Shown here: positions 1 to 6,276 of the stretch, one piece after another
Layout of the letters: each line of letters starts with the position of its first letter
Numbering within the stretch: position 1 is the stretch's first letter
From: a virus
Reading direction: 5' to 3' (one strand)
Length of the DNA: 22,438 bases
Virus record (IMG/VR): IMGVR_UViG_3300038429_000788
Location: 1-22,438 of that record
Program-made: the position numbers and the translations under genes
Notes under the pieces: generated by a model
What the model was told of the DNA's origin: nothing
The model's database searches: none
The model's input: only the letters and a program-made list of their open reading frames with translations

Positions 1-210
1 ATGGATGAACAGAAATTCGTGAGTCTCAAATGTGTAAACTGCCGGAGACCGCTATCGGCCGACGTCACAGACGGCCGGATCAACGTAACGTGCCCTAAAT
101 GTGGCCTGACGCATTGGGGCAGTTCGGAGAAGTGGGCTGGTCACTTACACAGCATAAATATAGAAGCCCGGGCCGATGTCGTGAGAGAACTCACAATCGT
201 TTACGGGTAA
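1..210 (+). CDS. Com-like small zinc-ribbon protein
   Basis: The 69-residue product has two CxxC pairs, C11/C14 and C31/C34, separated by about 16 residues, which is the layout of a small zinc ribbon. The flanking sequence (KCVNCRRPL and VTCPKCGL) resembles the Com family of small phage zinc-finger proteins. In phage Mu, Com is an RNA-binding activator of translation of the mom DNA-modification gene. The assignment rests on motif shape only, and another small zinc ribbon is possible. The ATG is the first base of the window, so the ribosome binding site and any longer N-terminus cannot be judged. The stop codon is followed directly by GGAGGG and the next gene after 13 bases, which suggests one operon. 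No mom-like gene is adjacent; the nearest modification gene is the ParB-methyltransferase near 12.4 kb. Confidence 0.6.
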   Translation: MDEQKFVSLKCVNCRRPLSADVTDGRINVTCPKCGLTHWGSSEKWAGHLHSINIEARADVVRELTIVYG

Positions 211-223
211 GGAGGGAAAAGCG

Positions 224-1033
224 ATGGCAGTAGAAGAAACGAAAGCAACGGGCAAGATGTCATATGATTCGATGAAAGAGGCGTCACCGCCGCCCATTCC
301 AAAAGATGGAGCGAAGGGCTCTTATACGTATACAAATTCACCGGACCTTAATAAAGCGCCGGGTCCTGGCATCCCTCAAAAAAGAACGGGGCTAAAATAC
401 GCCTCTTCGATGGAGCCGACAACCACACCGGCGGTAGATGTAAAGACGCCCTTCAAAGCCGAGCAAGCCGCTGAGGCCAGGGCAAAAGCCAAAGCGGAGG
501 CAGAGAAAAAGAAGGAACAGACGCCAGCTAAAGGTCCGGGCATGCGCTATCCTTCAATGCAAAGTCAGATGGAGGCCGAGGCCGCGGCAAAGGCAGAAGC
601 GGAGGCCAGAACAAAAGCGGAAACCGAGGCAGCCCGAAAAACGATAGCTGATGCACAGGCGAGGGATGAAGCGGAGGCAGCGGCAAAGCTCAAGACCGAA
701 ACAGAAGCGGAAGAAAAGCGCCTGGCAGATCAAGTTAAAAAAGATGATTCCATCGAAGTCGATCCTGTATTGGAAGCAGAGTTCGCGGAAGTCGGAAAAG
801 TGCTCGTTGAAAAAATCAATGTGAGTGACGTTGTTGGCTGGGCAGACGAATTTACGAAAACGCTTCTTAAAATCGATGGCGTGAAGCCCTCTGACCTGGC
901 TTTGGTTGAAGCAATGAAGAATCAGATTGCGGGACTGCCTGAGCATGAGCTTGGGCCTTACAAGGAATGGGCGACGTCGCTCCAAAATTGGGCTTTCAAT
1001 GTGCTTAGACAGAAACATAATAAGAAAAAATAA
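224..1033 (+). CDS. Ala/Glu/Lys-rich phage-type protein with predicted long helix
   Basis: I do not recognise this 269-residue protein by family. It has three parts: a Pro/Lys-rich, probably disordered N-terminus (about 1-75); a low-complexity Ala-Glu-Lys segment (about 80-178) with repeated units such as AEAAAKAEAEAR and EAEAAAKLKTE that should form a long charged helix or coiled coil; and a non-repetitive C-terminal domain (about 185-265). The start is preceded by GGAGGG seven bases upstream. The Com-like gene lies 13 bases before and a 37-residue basic gene 16 bases after. The composition is reminiscent of phage structural, scaffold-like or tail-associated proteins, but that is inference from context. 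The repeats make the DNA itself internally repetitive, so length may vary between relatives. Confidence 0.7.
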   Translation: MAVEETKATGKMSYDSMKEASPPPIPKDGAKGSYTYTNSPDLNKAPGPGIPQKRTGLKYASSMEPTTTPAVDVKTPFKAEQAAEARAKAKAEAEKKKEQTPAKGPGMRYPSMQSQMEAEAAAKAEAEARTKAETEAARKTIADAQARDEAEAAAKLKTETEAEEKRLADQVKKDDSIEVDPVLEAEFAEVGKVLVEKINVSDVVGWADEFTKTLLKIDGVKPSDLALVEAMKNQIAGLPEHELGPYKEWATSLQNWAFNVLRQKHNKKK

Positions 1034-1049
1034 AAGGAGGAAATAAATC

Positions 1050-1163
1050 ATGGGGAAAGCGACAAAGATTAAATGGCGAGGAAAGAACACTCACGGAGCG
1101 CCCAAAGGCGGGCACAGTAAAAAAGAAGCAGCCGCGGGGAAACGGAAAAAGATGGGACGGTGA
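1050..1163 (+). CDS. Small basic protein, 37 residues
   Basis: This very short gene encodes a Lys/Arg/Gly-rich peptide (ends KRKKMGR) of unknown function. The case for translation is the ribosome binding site: AAAGGAGG lies about nine bases before the ATG, one of the strongest in the window, and the gene sits between two others in the same direction. The high positive charge and lack of hydrophobic residues suggest a nucleic-acid-associated or virion-packaged peptide, which is inference. The TGA stop is followed 53 bases later by the start of the secreted Ig-like gene. A 14-codon GTG-initiated frame overlaps its end but has no binding site and is not called. Confidence 0.6.
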   Translation: MGKATKIKWRGKNTHGAPKGGHSKKEAAAGKRKKMGR

Positions 1164-1216
1164 TCATTAAGGATGGGACAAATGTCAAAATAAATAAAAT
1201 TTAGGAGGATCGAACA

Positions 1217-2125
1217 ATGAAGACGAAAGCGACAATTGATATTTGCGAGGTCAAGACCATTATGAAGAACAGAATTATATTTTTTGTACTATGTTTGCTT
1301 CTGATTACCTCGTCTGCTTCTGCTGATCTTTTTATGGCGAACATGACGAGGCATGTGCAGGCGATTACATGGTCAGTGCAACCCGGAGCTACCCTAACAG
1401 TTCCCAATACAGAAAGCATCGGGACAGTGGCCTCTAACAGCGGATTGACGCTGACCTATGATACTACTGACCATAGTAAATGCACAGTCAGTGGAACTAC
1501 CCTCACGGCAGTCGGAGCAGGCGATTGTTATATTGTGGCAAGTCAAGCAGGCAATGGTCACTGGTTTGCAGCAACACCGACCAACAGTGCGAAGGTGACG
1601 ATAAGCGGCGGCGGCGGTGCCTGCGATAACACAAAAGATTATATTGGCGACAAAACAGCAGAGGCATCGAATTTAGCGGGGAACGTTGATACTGCCTATT
1701 GTTATCATTATACTACTGTGTGCGGGTCGGGTTGCTCAACAGGAACTCTCGATACTGGTTATTTTTATCATTATGGCACAACTACTAACTCCACTAACAT
1801 TTGTGCTTATGAGTGGACAAAAAATGACATAAGTGGCGGTGATGCAAGCGCGACACTGAAGGGGTGTACGGGGACTATTTCCTCTAGCACAGACGGATGG
1901 AAATCTGCGGCCTTTAGCGGTTCTGCTCTTACCGTTGATACATCCAAGACTTATTGGATATGTTACTTTAACACTGTAACGGGGTCTTGGCCATTCCTTT
2001 ATAAAACTACTGGCCCAGGTTATATACGCGTCTGTTCTGGCTGCATGGCATCCCCGCCAACAGATTTATCGGGGACATGGGTATCTTATAACTACATGAT
2101 GTCAATTTACGGTACTATCAAGTAG
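1217..2125 (+). CDS. Secreted Ig-like, cysteine-rich protein with two possible starts
   Basis: The product has 302 residues from the ATG at 1217, which has TAGGAGG upstream. A typical signal peptide (MKNRIIFFVLCLLLITSSASA) begins only at the internal Met16 (ATG at 1262), itself preceded by GAGGT ten bases upstream, so two proteins may be made, with and without a 15-residue extension. After the signal, residues about 50-133 look like a bacterial Ig-like domain of the kind repeated in adhesins (YDTTDHSKCTVSGTTLT, GDCYIVASQAGNGHW). A Gly-rich linker then leads to a Cys-rich C-terminal domain of about 165 residues with regular aromatic strands. Export to the surface or periplasm is likely. It could be a phage-encoded receptor-modifying or tail-associated protein. 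The exact role is unknown. Confidence 0.65.
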   Translation: MKTKATIDICEVKTIMKNRIIFFVLCLLLITSSASADLFMANMTRHVQAITWSVQPGATLTVPNTESIGTVASNSGLTLTYDTTDHSKCTVSGTTLTAVGAGDCYIVASQAGNGHWFAATPTNSAKVTISGGGGACDNTKDYIGDKTAEASNLAGNVDTAYCYHYTTVCGSGCSTGTLDTGYFYHYGTTTNSTNICAYEWTKNDISGGDASATLKGCTGTISSSTDGWKSAAFSGSALTVDTSKTYWICYFNTVTGSWPFLYKTTGPGYIRVCSGCMASPPTDLSGTWVSYNYMMSIYGTIK

Positions 2126-2226
2126 GTGGCTTATGAGAAAGATGGCCTCGGTGTAGGCACGGGCGCCCTCAATGTCCTGGCCGTTGTGATCACATAAGGG
2201 GGGTTATGCCGGAGGGCTGATCAAGA

Positions 2227-2478
2227 ATGATTAAGGCCCCTACACCAGATGAAATCGAATATGAGGACTCTGACGATGAAGCATTGCCGGTCAGTGGCGT
2301 TTATGGACTGTGGCTAAAAGTAACTTTGCTCTCGGTTCTGCATTGCTTAAAATATCGAACGTGCTCCGGGCAGTTTATCTTTGACAGAGACAATATCTTT
2401 TTCGATTTCGTCTGTGACGAGCTGGGGCTTGATCCCGAGCGTGCACGGCAAAAGATTAAAGAGGCAATTAAGAATTGA
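2227..2478 (+). CDS. Small hypothetical phage protein
   Basis: An 83-residue acidic protein I cannot name. The N-terminus (DEIEYEDSDDEALP) is strongly acidic; the middle is more hydrophobic (LWLKVTLLSVLHCLKY); the C-terminal third, FIFDRDNIFFDFVCDELGLDPERARQKI, resembles a short motif seen in many small phage proteins in which an aspartate-rich turn is followed by a helix ending in a conserved DPxxxR. GGAGGG lies ten bases before the ATG. The gene is 101 bases after the Ig-like gene and 30 bases before a small zinc-finger gene, in the same direction. Function unknown; phage membership is inferred from the C-terminal motif and neighbours. Confidence 0.55.
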   Translation: MIKAPTPDEIEYEDSDDEALPVSGVYGLWLKVTLLSVLHCLKYRTCSGQFIFDRDNIFFDFVCDELGLDPERARQKIKEAIKN

Positions 2479-2508
2479 AATTCGGGGTTTGAGGTACGAT
2501 CAAAAACC

Positions 2509-2775
2509 ATGATTGAATGCGTTGCAACGGATTGTGAAGGCAATATGGCCTCCACGAACGGAGATCAGGTTCTTACGCCCTGTCCCGTGTGCGGTGAGCC
2601 GTTTAAAAAGAAAGTATCCTGGCAGGTGAACTGCTCGGATAAATGCCGGTTGAAAGCATACTGGATCAGGCAGATAGACAAGATCGTGGGCATTCTCCAG
2701 GAAGAATTGCACAACGCAATAGATGAATTTTTTGACAAGATGAGAAAGATCCTGGTTGAGAGGTTGGTGAAGTAA
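2509..2775 (+). CDS. Small zinc-finger protein
   Basis: An 88-residue protein with a CxxC...CxxxC cluster: C25/C28 in PCPVCGEPF and C42/C46 in WQVNCSDKCR. The pattern C-x2-C, a basic stretch, WQ, C-S-x2-C-R, then AYW is common in small phage and plasmid zinc-finger proteins, where it probably binds DNA or RNA. Two further cysteines (C4, C9) lie near the N-terminus. The remainder is a single amphipathic helix. The start is uncertain: the ATG at 2509 has only GAGGT 13 bases upstream, whereas an internal ATG at 2545 has GAAGG four bases upstream and would remove the first 12 residues including C4 and C9 but keep the zinc cluster. This is the last gene before a long gap. Confidence 0.55.
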   Translation: MIECVATDCEGNMASTNGDQVLTPCPVCGEPFKKKVSWQVNCSDKCRLKAYWIRQIDKIVGILQEELHNAIDEFFDKMRKILVERLVK

Positions 2776-3596
2776 GTCCTAAAGGATTGATCTTTGAAAC
2801 TTTGTCTCAGGTGTAATAGCGGTCCACCTGAAGAGGCTGCAAATGGCCCGAGAAAACGAATCCCACTTGGGAAAGGATGGAAACAGGGTCCCCTGGCTGA
2901 CAAGCAGGTAGGGCGCCTAACCGGAAAATGGCAATTTTAGATTATTGCTTACAAAAAGAATCAAAATTCCACAAAAGTAATGCTTACCATTTGAAATCGT
3001 TAATGAATAATTTTAATAAAAAAAATTGCCTCAATATCTGCCCCTGCACACTTGTTTTGTAAGAAAACGTAAAAGCGCCGGATTACTTTACAGATTTTGA
3101 ACAAAGTTGTAACTACCTCATAATTGTCGCGTAGTAGCTAAAAAGCCTCAATTCTGCCTGTTGGAAGTGTCGGCTTTATTTACAAACGATTGCTTCTTCA
3201 TACTTCTCAAAGGATATAAATCAAATAATATCAATATATTATGCTTTTGGCATAGTATATGCGTTAAAATAGCCCAGAAGGGGACGTTTGCCATTTTCTA
3301 TGAATGTTCATATTCCTTAAGATATCATTTATTTATCTGTTTTCGCTTACTGTGATCTCAGCCTTTCAGTTCTCAGGTGCTCCTGAAGGTAGTTCTTCTG
3401 TGTAGTAGGTCATGTTTTTCGACCCGGCATAGAATGAAGAATGATGGAAGCGCCTCATTGTATGTCTAACCCAAAACCCCTCTTAGAATAATCTAATTGT
3501 ATTACCCTGATTTGTGCAATGCGAGGGGTCGAGTCCTATTTTTCTTGGATTGAGCTCGCAAAAACTTGTTTAAAGTCTGAGAAAGGAGAGGGGTAC
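2776..3596. other. Long AT-rich gap without a convincing gene
   Basis: About 820 bases separate the phage-type block from the PEP-CTERM gene. I see one hairpin, TCAGGTG paired with CACCTGA (2807-2831), without a run of T after it. From about 2940 the DNA is clearly more AT-rich than the phage genes on its left. A 64-codon frame at 3161-3355 has no binding site and a composition rich in Phe, Ile, Cys and Ser typical of noncoding AT-rich DNA. A promoter for the PEP-CTERM gene is probably near 3480-3590, but no good consensus pair is visible. The segment may mark a junction between modules. Confidence 0.5.
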
Positions 3597-4352
3597 ATGA
3601 AAAAATCAGTCTTAAATGTCTTCATATTTTTGTTTCTTATCTTTACCGGTAATGTCATTGCGGCACCAATTCCCGTAGAAGTTATAAGCAGTAGTTTTCA
3701 TGCCTGGGGTGACTATGACGTGGACTATTTCATAGGTGTCAGTCCTGATCCACCATACTTGCTCTATGGGAATGCGAGTGATAGTTATAATAACGCAGGG
3801 ACGACACCTCAAAGCGGGAACATTTCTTTTTATTACGATCCTTACGACGAGGCATATGCTAGCAGTAGTGCACATCTATTCACTGCATCAGCTAGTACTG
3901 ATGCACGCGATGAGAGTAGTCATGCCAACGCCCGTGCCCAAGTTGACGCGACATTCAGGCCATTAAACAATTTTAATACTCTTGATTTCTCGTGGAGCAA
4001 TAGCGGTTCGCGCTGGTATTTAGTTAGTGGGTCCCTGGTTGACTTGACTGATAACGTAGTAATATGGAATGTACTAGCGGGAATGTGGATTTTGGCCGGG
4101 ACACCGCCTGGAGGCGTAGAAGACTTCAAGGCAGAATATGGATTCGCCGCAGTCGTTCCAATTAATTATGCTTTTGAGTCTGATCATGTATACAGTATGG
4201 ATCTTTTTGCATGGTCAAACGCTAATTGGGACGGAACAACTGTATCCTTTGGTTTTCCAGATTTAGTAACCGCCCCAGAACCAACCACCATGCTTCTTCT
4301 TGGTCTTGGTCTAGTTGGATTGGCAGGATTGAGGAGAAAGTTTAAACAGTAG
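3597..4352 (+). CDS. PEP-CTERM sorting-signal exoprotein
   Basis: The 251-residue product has an N-terminal signal peptide (MKKSVLNVFIFLFLIFTGNVIAA) and ends with a textbook PEP-CTERM signal: PEP at about residues 227-229, a hydrophobic helix LLLGLGLVGLAGL, and a basic tail RRKFKQ. Such proteins are exported and then recognised by an exosortase (EpsH-type) in Gram-negative bacteria, usually linked to exopolysaccharide and biofilm formation. The domain between is Ser/Tyr/Asp-rich and beta-like and I do not recognise it. The start at 3597 was chosen over an upstream ATG (3519) because GAAAGGAG lies eight bases before it and the signal peptide starts there. A strong terminator follows at 4379. 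It is an odd gene for a phage and may be host DNA or cargo. Confidence 0.85.
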   Translation: MKKSVLNVFIFLFLIFTGNVIAAPIPVEVISSSFHAWGDYDVDYFIGVSPDPPYLLYGNASDSYNNAGTTPQSGNISFYYDPYDEAYASSSAHLFTASASTDARDESSHANARAQVDATFRPLNNFNTLDFSWSNSGSRWYLVSGSLVDLTDNVVIWNVLAGMWILAGTPPGGVEDFKAEYGFAAVVPINYAFESDHVYSMDLFAWSNANWDGTTVSFGFPDLVTAPEPTTMLLLGLGLVGLAGLRRKFKQ

Positions 4353-4378
4353 CGAAACACATAACCGGCTTATTACAG

Positions 4379-4412
4379 AAAGGCAGGGTCAAATTGACGC
4401 TGCCTTTTCTTT
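4379..4412 (+). terminator. Intrinsic terminator after the PEP-CTERM gene
   Basis: AAAGGCAG (4379-4386) pairs perfectly with CTGCCTTT (4400-4407), with a further inner stem GTCAA/TTGAC in the loop, followed by TTTTCTTTT. It lies 26 bases after the PEP-CTERM stop. Read on the minus strand the same hairpin is followed by a shorter T-rich stretch, so it may also end the minus-strand unit that stops at 4584. Confidence 0.85.
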
Positions 4413-4491
4413 TGGTACGATTAATGTTTACTGATCGTACTATTGAACTTAATGCAGATATTGGATTTTGTGGTCCTCACTCAGGGGTTAT

Positions 4492-4511
4492 TTCTTTGGC
4501 TTCTTCTCTTG
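4492..4511 (-). repeat. Direct repeat, copy 1, matching the 3' end of the RHH gene
   Basis: The 20 bases here are identical except for one base to 5196-5215, which is the 3' end of the ribbon-helix-helix gene on the minus strand. Read on the minus strand this copy encodes RQEKKPKK then a stop, as the real gene encodes KQEKKPKK. The frame is continuous, after the stop at 4584, with the one-TM gene. The two copies bracket that gene. Confidence 0.7.
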
Positions 4512-4583
4512 TCTAACTTTCTGATCTGGCTCTTTGAGAACTGAAAAGTTATCCCGACGATGGTTCTCCCGTTTTAATAGCCT

Positions 4584-5195
4584 TTATTCTTTATCGACGA
4601 TAGATTCTATGAGGATTGGTGCATCCTTGTAGTTAGGATACTCATACGTTACACTTGTTTTGAACCGCTTTTTTTCATCAATTTTAGAGGAATAAAAGAA
4701 AGGCATTTTCAAGCTGAATAAAATAGGCGTTACAATAGCTACTTCTCTTTTTTCTGGGGTTATTGTATCTTCTTCACCTCTTTTCATTCCAACTCTCAAC
4801 AAGAAAGTTATTATCTTTTCCTCTCCAGGTTGTAATGATATTTCTGGCAATGGTTTTATGATTGGCTTTTGATCATCACCACCTAGGGCAATATCTTTTG
4901 ATTCCAGTACGTATCCTTTTGTATGTATATTTAGTGCTGGCGTTCTACCAACGTTTGATATTTTAAAATATCCTGTAAGGTGCATTAGTGCTTTATCACC
5001 CCAAGAAAAATCTATGAAAGAATCCGTCTTCGGATTTTTAATAGGCTGAAGGGTTAAGTAAGGCCGATTGATATCTAAATGGTTATTGTTGCTTACCTGA
5101 CATGATTTTATTGCAACAATTAAAGCAATGCCGGAAATGACTATTGAAGAAATTCTAATTAGCCGGTCATATAACAATTCTTTTGAAGCATTCAT
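4584..5195 (-). CDS. Single-pass membrane protein of unknown function
   Basis: The 203-residue protein has one N-terminal transmembrane helix (about residues 14-30, RISSIVISGIALIVAI) followed by a cysteine and a soluble domain that should face the periplasm. After the helix comes DINRPYLTL, a short motif common in small membrane proteins of unknown function. The rest looks like a beta-sandwich, with segments such as FKISNVGRTPALNI and LQPGEEKIITFLLRVG. No catalytic motif is visible. Its ATG overlaps the stop of the upstream ribbon-helix-helix gene by four bases, so the two are translationally coupled. After the stop the frame stays open for 31 codons and ends in a copy of the partner gene's C-terminal coding sequence. 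The unit runs opposite to the integrase-side genes. Confidence 0.7.
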   Translation of the reverse strand: MNASKELLYDRLIRISSIVISGIALIVAIKSCQVSNNNHLDINRPYLTLQPIKNPKTDSFIDFSWGDKALMHLTGYFKISNVGRTPALNIHTKGYVLESKDIALGGDDQKPIIKPLPEISLQPGEEKIITFLLRVGMKRGEEDTITPEKREVAIVTPILFSLKMPFFYSSKIDEKKRFKTSVTYEYPNYKDAPILIESIVDKE

Positions 5196-5377
5196 TTCTT
5201 TGGTTTCTTCTCTTGCTTGTCGTATTTTTTTAAAAGATCCTGAATGGCTTCTTCTAAGAGATTATTTTGGCGAGTGTCAGTTTCAACAGAGAGAAATTTG
5301 AGTTTCTTGATCAATGCTATATCGAGTTTCGTATTATAGTTTTTGCGTTCTTTCTTTTCCATGGCTTTATTTATCAC
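5192..5377 (-). CDS. Small ribbon-helix-helix (Arc/MetJ-type) protein
   Basis: This 61-residue protein has the pattern of a ribbon-helix-helix DNA-binding protein: a short strand YNTKLDIALI, helix KKLKFLSVETD, a turn, and helix RQNNLLEEAIQDLLKKYD, then a basic tail KQEKKPKK. Such proteins bind DNA as dimers and act as repressors, antitoxins or plasmid regulators. The longest frame starts with GTG at 5377; an ATG at 5362 (MEKKERK) would remove five residues and may be the true start, as neither has a strong binding site. It is the first gene of the minus-strand pair and is divergent from the gene at 5598, so it may regulate the shared promoter region. A classical toxin is not obvious in its membrane-protein partner. 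Confidence 0.7.
   Translation of the reverse strand: MINKAMEKKERKNYNTKLDIALIKKLKFLSVETDTRQNNLLEEAIQDLLKKYDKQEKKPKK
5196..5215 (-). repeat. Direct repeat, copy 2, in the 3' end of the RHH gene
   Basis: This is the partner of the copy at 4492-4511, with 19 of 20 identical bases in the same orientation. Here it is the functional 3' coding end of the ribbon-helix-helix gene. The arrangement suggests a past duplication or insertion of the one-TM gene between two copies. Confidence 0.7.
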
Positions 5378-5412
5378 GTATTTTCAAGGGTTTCAATCTT
5401 AAAAAAAAGGGC

Positions 5413-5447
5413 TTGACAAAGCCTGACTATAGGGATAGATGTATAGA
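5413..5447 (+). promoter_or_regulatory. Candidate promoter with GATA-type tandem repeat
   Basis: A perfect -35 hexamer TTGACA (5413-5418) is followed by a run of short repeats (ATAGATGTATAGATAGATAG, 5435-5454). A weak -10 could be TAGATG (5436-5441, spacing 17) or TATAGA (5442-5447, spacing 23); neither is good. It lies in the divergent gap between the ribbon-helix-helix gene and the gene at 5598, just before a strongly folding leader. The tandem repeats could be an operator, but no binding data are visible. Confidence 0.4.
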
Positions 5448-5502
5448 TAGATAGACACAATTTCCGAACCATAGGCCATGAAAACGAAACCAGAAATAAA
5501 AG

Positions 5503-5580
5503 CCCTTGAGATTCTTTCAGCCGCGAGGCTGGGAGCGGGTCCTATGGCCCGGGAGAAATCTCAGGGGTTTTTACTTTTTT
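5503..5580 (+). promoter_or_regulatory. Structured three-way-junction leader ending in a T-run (attenuator-like)
   Basis: An outer stem joins CCC(T)TGAGATT (5503-5513) to AATCTCAGGG (5557-5566), ten pairs with a single bulged T. Inside are two hairpins: CAGCC-GCGA-GGCTG (5518-5531) with a GNRA loop, and CGGG(T)CC/GGCCCG (5536-5551). The outer stem is followed by GTTTTTACTTTTTT, as in an intrinsic terminator, and then, after ACG, by AAAGGAG and the ATG at 5598. It therefore sits between a promoter candidate and the first gene of the integrase unit and could act as an attenuator or a ligand-controlled terminator. I could not match it to a riboswitch class I know. A frame from an ATG at 5478 reads through it but has no good binding site. 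Confidence 0.6.
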
Positions 5581-5597
5581 ACGAAAGGAGCAGAGGC

Positions 5598-6266
5598 ATG
5601 AAGAAAGACAGAAAAAAAGACTTAGACACACTCATTGAGAAACACAGGAAGAAGGAGAAGGTGAAGAAAGGCGCGGGGACAATCGACCTGTCAAGGTTAG
5701 GCATTCTGAAAAGTGCCATAGAGAATTATGCGAATGAAGAAACAATTGAATCACAGAACGGGGTCACCTACAAGCACATGGACAAACTCAAATTTGCGTA
5801 TGACATGGAAAAAAAATATAGTTCAATAACCGAAGTGACACAGTTACCATTTGTGAGAGATTACACAAAAGAGGAAAAGAAGACAGGGCGTATAGGCCGG
5901 AATTTCTGGAGCGTGAAGCCTACCGGGGATTATCTTACAGACTGTGAAACGGGGCATGAATACGCCGCCTATGCCTATGCTTATATGCAGAACGGACGTA
6001 TGAATGTTTTGGCTCAAATTGTTTTTGACATTATGCAACACGGCGACGCGGAACGTGACAAGGGTTTGATAGTGGGGTTTTTTTATTCTATCTATTCATT
6101 CCTTATGGGTAGCGGAGGCGTCGGTTATATGCTGTTCAACCGGGAGATCAGCAAAACAAAAATGAATGTTCTTTTACACAATGAACGGGTGAAAAAGGAA
6201 AGCAAGAAACTCCCCCTTGTATGGAATTACCCGAAAAGTGCGGAAGGGGAAACAGGCAGAAAGTGA
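5598..6266 (+). CDS. Hypothetical protein upstream of the integrase
   Basis: The 222-residue product is not recognised. The first 30 residues are very basic (MKKDRKKDLDTLIEKHRKKEKVKKG); the middle is mixed and polar; residues about 156-180 form a hydrophobic stretch (GLIVGFFYSIYSFLMGSGGVGYMLF) that could be a membrane helix; the C-terminus is again basic. The ATG at 5598 was chosen because GAAAGGAG lies seven bases before it. A frame open from 5478 would add 40 residues encoded by a folded, terminator-like segment and is unlikely. The stop lies ten bases before the chosen integrase start, so the two are probably one transcript. It could be a regulator or accessory factor of the element; nothing proves this. 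Confidence 0.65.
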   Translation: MKKDRKKDLDTLIEKHRKKEKVKKGAGTIDLSRLGILKSAIENYANEETIESQNGVTYKHMDKLKFAYDMEKKYSSITEVTQLPFVRDYTKEEKKTGRIGRNFWSVKPTGDYLTDCETGHEYAAYAYAYMQNGRMNVLAQIVFDIMQHGDAERDKGLIVGFFYSIYSFLMGSGGVGYMLFNREISKTKMNVLLHNERVKKESKKLPLVWNYPKSAEGETGRK

Positions 6267-6276
6267 GGGCTTAAAA

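Noticed and set aside
554-1090. Antisense frame of 178 codons opposite the Ala/Glu/Lys-rich gene
   Set aside because: Cys/Phe/Arg-rich product mirrors the repetitive + strand gene, which has its own binding site and good neighbours; it is a shadow frame.
2126-2197. In-frame continuation of 23 codons after the TAG stop of the Ig-like gene
   Set aside because: A frame open for about 20 codons after a stop is expected by chance; no sign of recoding. The peptide (GVGTGALNVLAVVIT) is only mildly coding-like.
3271-3300. REP-associated transposase-type repeat (AGAAGGGGACGTTTGCC)
   Set aside because: The short string recalls such repeats, but there is only one copy, with no hairpin and no transposase nearby.
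3161-3355. Open frame of 64 codons in the AT-rich gap
   Set aside because: No binding site, composition rich in Phe, Ile and Cys expected from AT-rich noncoding DNA, and no domain pattern.
5503-5567. GEMM (cyclic di-nucleotide) riboswitch
   Set aside because: The GNRA-capped hairpin and CTATGGC fragment recall it, but the conserved core ACGCAAAGCC is absent.
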